From NCBI RefSeq assembly GCF_001005295.1, contig NZ_LBMK01000005.1, positions 39,063 through 76,321 of the forward strand: a stretch of DNA of 37,259 nt, given 5' to 3'. Source of the DNA: Streptomyces yangpuensis. GTDB taxonomy: Bacteria; Actinomycetota; Actinomycetes; Streptomycetales; Streptomycetaceae. Positions 15,400 through 22,559 of this stretch are shown here, in pieces. Below the pieces are notes generated by a model. The model did not search any database. It was not told the origin of the DNA and was given only the letters and a program-made list of their open reading frames with translations. Every line of letters begins with the position of its first letter. Positions within the stretch are counted from its first letter, which is position 1. The position numbers were made by a program, and so were the translations under genes.

Positions 15400-17097
15400 T
15401 CAGCTCCCGCTCTCAGGGTCGGTGCGGCCTGTATCGGTGCGGCGGATCTCGATGCGGTCCTCGCCCGAACCGAAGACGGCCACCACGGTCGAATGCTCCA
15501 GCGCCGCCTTCACCGTGGGCAGGTCCGCCGCGTCACGGCGCACCGTGGGCGAGGACACCACGTAGTCGATGTCCCGCCAGCCGCCCGGCAGGGTCCTGGT
15601 GACGGCAGGGTCCAGGTCGGCCTTGTAGAACCAGATGGCGCCCGGCCCCGGCTTGAAGCCGTGGTGCACGGCGTCCAGCCAGAGCGCGTCGTCGAGCAGC
15701 ACCCGAGTGCCCGCCGGATCGGCGACCTCACGGCCCAGCCACGCCGCGGCCTGCCGGTACGGGGCGTTCGCGTCGACCGTGAGCGCGGTGCGGTTCCCCT
15801 CGTACCAGCGCGGCAGCACGTACACCGCGGCCGACACGGCCAGTACACCGAGCACCGCCCGGCGCACCCACAGCCCCGGTCCCCGCCGGCCCGCGGCGCG
15901 GTGGCGGCGCAGTACGGCGTGCGTGACGCTGGCCGCGCCGCCCGCCAGAACCAGGGCGAAAAACGGCAGCGCCTGGATCACGTACATCGCCGGCAGGTAG
16001 CCGGAGGGCCGCATCGCGACCACGGCGAGGATGACGGCGGCGAGTGCCGGGCCGGCCAGCGCGCGGGCGGTGACCGACCAGCGGACGGTGACGATCAGCA
16101 GGACGGCGCCGGCCAGGCCGCCGAGCGGGAGGACGGTGTCGTAGTACAGCCAGGACCTGAACACGCCGTTCGAGCCGGAGCCCGGCGTGAGGATGAAGCC
16201 GGACCCCTCGCGGCCCATCTGGTAGGTGATGGCGTCGATGAGCGAGACATGGCCGGAGCCGGGCAGCAGCTCGCCGTTGAGCAGGGCGTAGAGCGGGTAC
16301 GACAGGCCGATCAGCGCACAGGCGGTCACGGCACCGGTGACGGCGAACTTCCGGGTGTCGCGGTGGCTGTGCCGCCACATCGTCACCAGCAGCGCCGGGA
16401 GCACCACCAGCATCGTCTCTTTGGTGAGGACTGCGGTGGCGGCCGCCAGCCCGGAGGCGAAGTGGTGCCACAGGTGACGCCTGGGCGACGCGGCGAGGCA
16501 GAACGCCAGCAGCATCCACATCACCGCGAGGTTGTCGAGGAAGATCTCCCGCTGCAGGACCACGGACAGCGGGGAGAGCCCGAACAGCGCCATCGCGAGC
16601 CCGGCCGCCCAGCGCGGCAGCCACAGCCGGCGCGCCAGCACGTACAGCAGCACCGAGGAGGCGGCGGACACCGCGAGCATCGAGAACCGCATCGGTGCGA
16701 CGGTCATCCACTCCGGGACGAGCAGCGACGGCAGGTACGTCAGGGCCGCCACCTGGATCCAGCCGAGCGGCGGATGGTCGTACCAGTACGTGTAGTGAGC
16801 CAGGCCCGCGCCCTGCTGGACGGCCCAGGCCTGGGCGAGGTAGGTGCCCTCGTCGTCGCTCAGGGTCGGAAAGTTCGTGATGTTCCAGCCCTGGACGGCG
16901 AGGATCACGAGGAGCAGGGCCCCGCACAGCAGCAGGTCGGGGCGGGAGGAGCGGAAGCGCACGAGCGGGCGGACGGGCGCGGCCGGCCGGCGGCCGAGCC
17001 CGCCGGCCTCGGTGGGCCGGGCGGGGACGGCCGGGGTCTCGGTCCCGGGTCCGGTTCCGGGTCCGGGGGCAGTGGCCGTGGGCAGGGTGGCGGTCAC
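15400..17097 (-). CDS. PMT/ArnT-like GT-C glycosyltransferase, polytopic membrane protein
   Basis: 565 aa from GTG 17097, whose first bases overlap the previous stop (GTGA, 17094-17097). A Pro/Thr-rich tail (1-45) precedes about 10-12 membrane helices. The first large outer loop contains LSDDEGTYLAQAW (D81, D82, E83), the acidic catalytic motif of GT39/GT83 transferases, then YDHPPLGW (106-113) and LTKET, all typical of the PMT_2 family. A soluble extracytoplasmic domain (about 455-565) closes the protein. Such enzymes use a polyprenyl-phosphate sugar, which the adjacent GT2-GtrA protein would provide, to glycosylate protein, lipid or glycan outside the membrane. The acceptor cannot be read from sequence. 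Confidence 0.87.
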   Translation of the reverse strand: MTATLPTATAPGPGTGPGTETPAVPARPTEAGGLGRRPAAPVRPLVRFRSSRPDLLLCGALLLVILAVQGWNITNFPTLSDDEGTYLAQAWAVQQGAGLAHYTYWYDHPPLGWIQVAALTYLPSLLVPEWMTVAPMRFSMLAVSAASSVLLYVLARRLWLPRWAAGLAMALFGLSPLSVVLQREIFLDNLAVMWMLLAFCLAASPRRHLWHHFASGLAAATAVLTKETMLVVLPALLVTMWRHSHRDTRKFAVTGAVTACALIGLSYPLYALLNGELLPGSGHVSLIDAITYQMGREGSGFILTPGSGSNGVFRSWLYYDTVLPLGGLAGAVLLIVTVRWSVTARALAGPALAAVILAVVAMRPSGYLPAMYVIQALPFFALVLAGGAASVTHAVLRRHRAAGRRGPGLWVRRAVLGVLAVSAAVYVLPRWYEGNRTALTVDANAPYRQAAAWLGREVADPAGTRVLLDDALWLDAVHHGFKPGPGAIWFYKADLDPAVTRTLPGGWRDIDYVVSSPTVRRDAADLPTVKAALEHSTVVAVFGSGEDRIEIRRTDTGRTDPESGS

Positions 17098-18422
17098 GGG
17101 CGGCTGTCCTCTCGGATCGCGGCGGAGGAGGCGGATGCGGGTGCGGATGCGGGTGCGGAGGCCGCCGGGACGGTCGTCAGATGGGCGCCGGTGTGGCTGG
17201 TCAGCTCCCACTCGTTGCGGCCGCGCTGCTCGCGCCAGACGGCACGGATCGCGGCGCCCGCGAGCATCACCTGGTAGAACGGGCCGCCGAGGACGAGCTT
17301 GACGTAGTGCACGAAGCGCACGCGCAGGCCGTACTGCCGGCCGAAGTCGTGCAGGCCGACGATCTCGAAGACGAAGGTCACCATCGCCGTGATCATGGGA
17401 AGGAAGGTGATGATCGCGATACCCACCGGTACCTCGAGGAAGACCGCGACGGCGAAGTTGACCGGGATGATCACACCCGAGGCGGCCTGCATGAACGGCG
17501 TCATCAGCGTGTAGCGGGCGAGCCAGCGCTGGCCCCGGCCGGGCAGCTGCCGCCAGTCCTTCTTCCGGTACACCTGGAGGAACCCCTGGTTCCAGCGGGT
17601 GCGCTGCTTGAGCAGGCTCACCAGCGAGCCGGGCGTCTCCTCACGGGTCACCATGTCGGAGTCGTAGGCGACGACGACCTTCTTGCCGACCGACGACAGC
17701 CGCACCCCGAGGTCGCAGTCCTCGGCCAGGCAGTTCTGGTCCCAGCCGCCCGCCTCGCGCAGCACCTCGGTGCGGACGAAGACGGTGTTGCCGCCCAGCG
17801 GGATGAAGCCCTTCTCGGCATGCAGGTGGAGCCGGGAGCGGAACCAGAAGAAGTACTCCAGGCAGTTGCGCAGGCTGTACCAGCTGGAGTGGAAGTTGAT
17901 CAGCTGGACCCCGCCCTGGACCACGTCGGCTCCGGTGGCACGGAAGGCGTGGTCGACGTGGGCCAGCAGCTCGGGATGGACCTGGTCCTCGGCGTCGAAG
18001 ACCCCGACGATGTCGCCGCGGCAGGACGGCAGGGCCGTGTTGAGGGCCTTCGGCTTGTTCTTCGTCTCGTGGTGGTCGACGACGACCCGCACCCGGGCCG
18101 GCTCGCGGGCCGCGGCCCGCTCGGCGACGGCCGTGGTCTCGGGGTCGTCGTGCCCGACGATCACGATGATCTCGTAGTCGGTGTGGCTCGATTCCAGCAG
18201 CCGGTCGATGGTGTGCTCCAGCACCGCCTGCTCGTGGCGGGCCGGCAACAGCAGCGAGAAGGCCAGGCGCCCCTCCCCGTCGGGACGGTCGAAGCGCGTG
18301 GAGGCGAGCGTCTCGGGGGTCCGCCACGCGTGCATCTGCCACCAGAGCGTGAACGCGGCCATCCAGAAGAGCGCCAGTGAAATCACAGCAATGAACACAG
18401 ACGTGTACAAAAGGCCCCCCAC
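17094..18422 (-). CDS. Cellulose-synthase-like family 2 glycosyltransferase
   Basis: 442 aa from GTG 18422, the best placed start, preceded by a G-rich weak ribosome site; longer in-frame readings add a Gly-rich artefact. One N-terminal TM helix (about 4-28) is followed by a GT-A domain with the processive-synthase signature: HDDP (91-94), FDAED (142-146), AEDCD (233-237) and QRTRW (273-277). Several C-terminal helices (about 305-395) then form the channel region. It should polymerise a beta-linked sugar from a nucleotide donor and export it. The tail (about 415-442) is Ala/Ser/Pro rich. It is the first gene of a four-gene minus-strand operon leading to a copper radical oxidase, a layout similar in logic to cslA-glxA. 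Confidence 0.85.
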   Translation of the reverse strand: MGGLLYTSVFIAVISLALFWMAAFTLWWQMHAWRTPETLASTRFDRPDGEGRLAFSLLLPARHEQAVLEHTIDRLLESSHTDYEIIVIVGHDDPETTAVAERAAAREPARVRVVVDHHETKNKPKALNTALPSCRGDIVGVFDAEDQVHPELLAHVDHAFRATGADVVQGGVQLINFHSSWYSLRNCLEYFFWFRSRLHLHAEKGFIPLGGNTVFVRTEVLREAGGWDQNCLAEDCDLGVRLSSVGKKVVVAYDSDMVTREETPGSLVSLLKQRTRWNQGFLQVYRKKDWRQLPGRGQRWLARYTLMTPFMQAASGVIIPVNFAVAVFLEVPVGIAIITFLPMITAMVTFVFEIVGLHDFGRQYGLRVRFVHYVKLVLGGPFYQVMLAGAAIRAVWREQRGRNEWELTSHTGAHLTTVPAASAPASAPASASSAAIREDSRP

Positions 18423-18661
18423 AGACCCGCCGCCCCCCAGGCGGCGATCAGAAAACCCCCCGGAGACTCGCGGCAGGCCCCCCGGCCCGCCGCCGCCCCG
18501 CTTCCCCACTTCCCCCCGGACGCACCCCCCAGCGCGCCGTCTCGGTGGATCCCGAAGACATGAGACTAGGCAGTGAACATGACATCCAGCCTCAGTGTCG
18601 ATGAAGTGCGCGTTTCAGAATCGACATATCCACAAACGGAATTGGCGGCACTCCAGGCACT
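18423..18661. other. Intergenic region upstream of the glycan operon, 239 bp
   Basis: No gene is supported here. On the minus strand, TAGTCT near 18567-18562 resembles a -10 box for the glycan operon, but no matching -35 is seen. The part next to 18423-18540 is C-rich with poly-C runs; the part next to the DUF255 stop is less GC-rich. Confidence 0.35.
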
Positions 18662-20728
18662 TCAGGGACGAACCGCACCCAACTGCTCCCCCAGCTCGAC
18701 CGGGTCCGTCGTAGGCCGCGCGCAGACGAAATGTCGACACACATACGCCGCCGGAAGGTCGCGCACGAGTGTGCGCTCGGCCAGAAGCGGGAACTCCCCC
18801 TCGCCCCCGCCCTCCGCCGGCTGCGGCAGACCGACCGCCACCACCGCACCGGGAGCCGTCCCCAGCAACGCCGCCCGGTGCAGCGCCGCCCGCGCCGGAT
18901 CCTCCGGATGCCCGACCACCGCCACCTCACGCGGCCCGTCCAGCAGCGCCTCGGCGACCGACAGTCCGTGCCCGATGAAACGCGGCACGCGCGGACCCAG
19001 CGCGGCCACCACCCCCAGCGCCCGCTCCGCCGCCGTACGGTGCGCCTCGGACCCGGTGTGCGCCGCGTACGAGAGCAGCGCGCCCGCGGCGGCCGTCCAC
19101 CCGGAGGGCGCGGCCGTGTCGGTCGGATCCTGCGGCCGCCGGATCAGCTTCTCCGCATCGTGCGCCGTGTCGTACAGCGACCCGTCCTCGGCGGTGAACC
19201 GGTCCAGGACCAGGTCCACCAGGAACCCGGCGAACTCCAGCCAGACCCCCTCACCGGTGACCGACGCCAGCGCGAGGAAGCCCTCCGCGACATCGCCGTA
19301 GTCCTCCAGCACCCCGGCGTTGGCGCCCACATGGCCGTCCTTGCTGGTCCGCGCGAGCCGCGGGGCCCGGCCGGCGGCCGCGTCGAAGTGCACCCGCACC
19401 AGCAGGTCGGCGGCCTCGGTCGCCCGCTCCACCAGGTCGGGCCGCTCGAAGTACGCCCCGCACTCGGCCAGCGCGGCGATCGCCAGACCGTTCCACGCGG
19501 CGACGACCTTGTCGTCCCGCCCGGGCGCCGGCCGCTCCGCCCGCGCGGCCAGCAGCCGCGCCCTGATCCCGGCGATCCGCTCCGCGTCCACCGCCGGCCC
19601 GTCCTGCGGCAGCTGGAGCACCGACGCGCCGTGCTCGAAGGTCCCCTCCTCCGTCACCCCGAAGTACCCGGCGGCGAGCTCCCCGTCGCCCTCCCCCAGC
19701 ACCTCCCGCAGCTGCGCGGGCGTCCAGGCGTAGTACGCGCCCTCCACGTGCTTCCCGGTCAGCGGATCCTCGCTGTCGGCGTCGAGGGCCGAGGCGAAGC
19801 CGCCCTCGGCGGTCCGCAGCTCCCGGACCATGAAGTCGGCGGTCTCCAGCGCGACCCGCCGCGCCAGCTCCGAACCGGTGGCCCGCCACAGGTGGGCGTA
19901 GACCCGGCAGAGCAGGGCGTTGTCATAGAGCATCTTCTCGAAGTGCGGGACCACCCACTCCCGGTCCACGGAGTACCGCGCGAAGCCGCCGCCGAGCTGG
20001 TCGTAGATTCCGCCGCGGGCCATCGCCTCACAGGTGTCGGCGGCCATCTGCAGCGCACCCTCGGACCCGGTGCGCGCGTGGTGGCGCAGCAGGAACTCCA
20101 GCACCATGGACGGCGGGAACTTCGGCGCCCCGCCGAACCCACCGCGCGTGGCGTCGTATTCGCGGGTCAGCCCGAGCAGCGCCTGCGCGAGCTCCTCCGG
20201 CCCCGGGGTCCCGGCCTTCCCGTAGTCCAGCTGCCGCCCGGCCAGGTCCCGCACGATCTTCTGCGCGACCTCGGCGACCTCGTCGGGCCGCCCCACCCAG
20301 GCGGCCCGTACGCCTTCGAGCACCTGCGTGAAGGAGGGCATCCCGTGGCGGGGCTCGGGCGGGAAGTAGGTCCCGAAGTAGAACGGCTCGGCGTCCGCCG
20401 TGAGGAACACGGTCATGGGCCACCCACCCTGCCCGGTGGCGGCCTGCACGGCCTCCATGTAGACGGCGTCGACGTCGGGCCGCTCTTCCCGGTCCACCTT
20501 GATGTTGACGAAGTGTTCGTTCATGTAGGTGGCGGTCGGTTCGTCTTCGAACGACTCGTGCGCCATGACATGGCACCAGTGGCAGGCGGAGTATCCGACC
20601 GACAGCAGCACGGGTACGTTGCGCCGTCGCGCTTCCTCGAACGCCTCGGGCTCCCACGGCCACCAGTCGACCGGGTTGTCAGCATGCTGAAGCAGATACG
20701 GCGAGGTCACACCAGCCAACCGGTTCAT
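18662..20728 (-). CDS. DUF255/YyaL (SSP411) thioredoxin-domain protein
   Basis: 688 aa, the family's normal length. The N-terminal ~160 residues are thioredoxin-like: NPVDWWPW (18-25), the redox motif ACHWCHVM with C49 and C52, NIKVDREERPDVD (75-87), GGWPMTVFL (101-109). The remainder has the (alpha/alpha)6 pattern of six-hairpin glycosidase-like proteins, with GGFGGAPKFP, GGIYDQLGGGFARYSVD, VPHFEKMLYDNALL, ASALDADSE and KVVAAWNGLAI segments. The biochemical role is not established; a redox or isomerase/epimerase-like activity has been suggested for relatives. ATG 20728 has GAGAGG 9 nt upstream. The gene is single, cytosolic, and probably the last core gene before the polyketide region. Confidence 0.92.
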   Translation of the reverse strand: MNRLAGVTSPYLLQHADNPVDWWPWEPEAFEEARRRNVPVLLSVGYSACHWCHVMAHESFEDEPTATYMNEHFVNIKVDREERPDVDAVYMEAVQAATGQGGWPMTVFLTADAEPFYFGTYFPPEPRHGMPSFTQVLEGVRAAWVGRPDEVAEVAQKIVRDLAGRQLDYGKAGTPGPEELAQALLGLTREYDATRGGFGGAPKFPPSMVLEFLLRHHARTGSEGALQMAADTCEAMARGGIYDQLGGGFARYSVDREWVVPHFEKMLYDNALLCRVYAHLWRATGSELARRVALETADFMVRELRTAEGGFASALDADSEDPLTGKHVEGAYYAWTPAQLREVLGEGDGELAAGYFGVTEEGTFEHGASVLQLPQDGPAVDAERIAGIRARLLAARAERPAPGRDDKVVAAWNGLAIAALAECGAYFERPDLVERATEAADLLVRVHFDAAAGRAPRLARTSKDGHVGANAGVLEDYGDVAEGFLALASVTGEGVWLEFAGFLVDLVLDRFTAEDGSLYDTAHDAEKLIRRPQDPTDTAAPSGWTAAAGALLSYAAHTGSEAHRTAAERALGVVAALGPRVPRFIGHGLSVAEALLDGPREVAVVGHPEDPARAALHRAALLGTAPGAVVAVGLPQPAEGGGEGEFPLLAERTLVRDLPAAYVCRHFVCARPTTDPVELGEQLGAVRP

Positions 20729-20889
20729 ACGGCTCAGCCTCTCACAGCACCTCGCACGACCGGCGAAACCCTCACCGGCGCGACCTCGTCCTGGTGCCGG
20801 CCCGTCGTCCGGCGCCTGCTCGCGCTCGCTCCACTCGGGCCAGTCGGCACCCGAAGGCGAACCCGTGGGCCGGTATCGAGTCCAGCGAA

Positions 20890-20922
20890 GGTCAACTCCT
20901 ACGGCATACGGACGAGTTGACC
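20890..20922. promoter_or_regulatory. 9-bp perfect inverted repeat upstream of the DUF255 gene
   Basis: GGTCAACTC (20890-20898) and GAGTTGACC (20914-20922) are perfect arms with a 15-bp spacer. In the minus direction TTGACC could be a -35 element, but no convincing -10 follows. It is a candidate operator about 160 bp before the DUF255 start. Confidence 0.35.
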
Positions 20923-21101
20923 GAAGCGGAAGGGCGGCGGGGCGCAAACGGGATCAGCGGCGAAAGACCCGCCGGGTCGGAGGATGAAATCCCGAACAAA
21001 ATCACAGAACACTGCGCGCCGCATTCACCCCAATTCAGGTGCGACCGGAAATGGGGCGGAGAGAGGAGGCAGAAATTCAGGACTGCAATTCACGGAATCA
21101 A

Positions 21102-21131
21102 GGGCCGGGGCATTCACGTACACCCCGGCCC
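21102..21131. terminator. 9-bp GC hairpin downstream of the LuxR regulator gene
   Basis: GGGCCGGGG (21102-21110) pairs with CCCCGGCCC (21123-21131) around a 12-nt loop; beyond a one-base bulge, AA/TT extends the stem. It lies about 160 nt past the regulator's stop on the minus strand. Confidence 0.55.
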
Positions 21132-21289
21132 CTTTCCGAATTTGTCCGTCAGTAGGCGGCAGGCTGCGGCCGAGGGCGGACAGCATGCCCCACAGCGCGG
21201 CCCGTCGCATTCTCGACCACGCCCCGGGGCAGCCCAGTGATGCCCACACCGCCCATCCGCAGGCCAATCGTCGCCAATTGGTCGACACC

Positions 21290-22063
21290 TCACATATCGA
21301 GGAGCCCCGACTCGATGGCCCGAACAACCGCCAGAGTCCGATTCGGACAGTTGAGCTTGGCCAAAATGATGCCGACCGTGCGCTTGACCCCGTGTTCGGA
21401 GACGCTCAGCGATCGGGCGACCTGTCGATTGCTCTGCCCCTCGGCGACGAGACGCAGGACCTGTTGTTCACGTGCCGTGAGTGCAATCATCGACGCGCGC
21501 TTCGAGGTGGCGTCGCCACCGGACTGGTCGGGCGCCGCCACGGAGCGCCGCGCCAGGGTCGCCGACATGTGAAACCGCCCGGCCCGCACGTCGACGATCG
21601 CTTCGCGCAGGGTCTCGGGGCGCAGATACGCCCAGTCCAGGAAGCCGTTCGCATGATCGACCCAGGATTGCTCGACGACGTCTTCGGAGTCCATCAGGAT
21701 CAGTACGCGCGTGTTCTGAACCCGCAGCTTTTCAGCCATCTCGCGTGGCACGGACCCCAGCGCGCTGCTGTCCGAAATGACCAGCCGGCTGTTGCTCGGC
21801 GTGGAGAGATCTGCGACATCCGTGATGGATTGCACTGTCAACTGGATGTCGAGCGAACGAAGCATTCCCTCGATACTGTACCGGCGAATGTCGTCTTGGA
21901 TTATCAGCGCTATATCGGCCTGCAACGGGGGTCGTCCAGCCTGCCGCGAAGCATGTATTCCAGGTATATCAGGCGTCAAGTAGTCTATCCGACTGCTGTA
22001 TTTTTCGTGATTTCCGTCGACTGAAATAGATTGCCACGTTAACCTACTCTTAAGGCTACTCAT
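21290..22063 (-). CDS. LuxR/NarL-type regulator with atypical receiver-like domain; TTA codon 8
   Basis: 257 aa. The C-terminal HTH (about 194-257) is a clear LuxR-type domain: LTAREQQVLRLVAEGQSNRQVARSLSVSEHGVKRTV in sequence, with the recognition helix near 219-230. Residues 48-165 resemble a response-regulator receiver (IIQDD acidic pair 57-58, D98 at the possible phosphoacceptor position), but the conserved lysine is replaced by R148 in YLRPE, so phosphorylation is doubtful. Codon 8 is TTA (22042-22040), so translation should depend on the bldA tRNA. ATG 22063 follows GGGGGAT. It is the likely pathway regulator of the adjacent polyketide genes. No sensor kinase is nearby. Confidence 0.87.
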   Translation of the reverse strand: MSSLKSRLTWQSISVDGNHEKYSSRIDYLTPDIPGIHASRQAGRPPLQADIALIIQDDIRRYSIEGMLRSLDIQLTVQSITDVADLSTPSNSRLVISDSSALGSVPREMAEKLRVQNTRVLILMDSEDVVEQSWVDHANGFLDWAYLRPETLREAIVDVRAGRFHMSATLARRSVAAPDQSGGDATSKRASMIALTAREQQVLRLVAEGQSNRQVARSLSVSEHGVKRTVGIILAKLNCPNRTLAVVRAIESGLLDM

Positions 22064-22527
22064 ATCAGCGATCCCCCGTGACCCATATCACTGTTCCCCC
22101 GTTTTCCCACGTTGCAATCCGGAACGTGCGATCCATGATAGATGAGCATGGCACGGATCGACGGGAACTGTCCACCCCGGACCAGTCGGCGAGGGTGCGC
22201 CGCCGGTGGACGGGGGGAATAGGAAGAGGTGCCTGCTGACCTGCGACGGCGGGAGTTCCTACGCTTCCGCCGCGCTCGTCCGACAAGGCACCTCTGAAGT
22301 GAAAGTTTTGCGCAGGACCGCTGAACTGTTTGCCTCGTTCGCGACCGGGCCGCACGGGCGGCGGGGCCGACCGTCGAGGCGGCCGAGGCCTCGGGGGTGG
22401 TCACCAAGGTGCAACTGCCGGGAGGGAATGCCGTATTGGCGTCCCGGCGCCGGTCGACGCGCACACGCGCCTCGGCATCTCCCGGGCGTGGGGCGAAGGC
22501 GCCGCCGTCGTGGCGGACGGAGCCGGT
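22064..22527. other. Intergenic region upstream of the regulator, with inverted repeats
   Basis: No supported gene. It contains AGAGGTGCCT (22225-22234) and its exact inverse AGGCACCTCT (22286-22295) about 50 bp apart. Near 22102-22165, on the regulator's promoter side, there are nested inverted repeats CACGTT/AACGTG, CGATCC/GGATCG and CCATG/CATGG. The AT-richer 22064-22150 part probably carries the regulator's promoter. Confidence 0.4.
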
Positions 22528-22552
22528 GCGCCCGCGGCGGCGCCGCGGGCGC
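22528..22552 (-). terminator. 10-bp perfect hairpin after the HelD-like gene
   Basis: GCGCCCGCGG (22528-22537) and CCGCGGGCGC (22543-22552) pair perfectly around a 5-nt loop, 7 nt past the stop of the HelD-like gene. It fits a terminator isolating that gene from the regulator gene. Confidence 0.7.
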
Positions 22553-22559
22553 CGAGCCG

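Larger units (their letters stand above)
20729..21289. other. Intergenic stretch between core genes and the polyketide cluster, 561 bp
   Basis: I see no gene; open frames here lack ribosome sites and codon bias. The stretch 20980-21100 is noticeably less GC-rich than the flanks. It contains the inverted repeat at 20890-20922 and the hairpin at 21102-21131, listed separately, and a 10-bp palindrome GCCCCGGGGC at 21231-21240. Confidence 0.45.

Noticed and set aside
17098..17211. N-terminal extension of the GT-C transferase
   Set aside because: The added Arg-rich sequence overlaps the end of the preceding gene; GTG 17097 in the GTGA overlap is the natural coupled start.
13570..17277. 1235-residue plus-strand open frame
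   Set aside because: It spans the opposite strand of three well-identified genes; His/Arg/Gln-rich antisense composition and no recognisable domain.
20794..21240. Plus-strand open frame (148 aa) in the core/cluster junction
   Set aside because: Begins inside the DUF255 upstream region, lacks a ribosome site and shows no coding bias or family resemblance.
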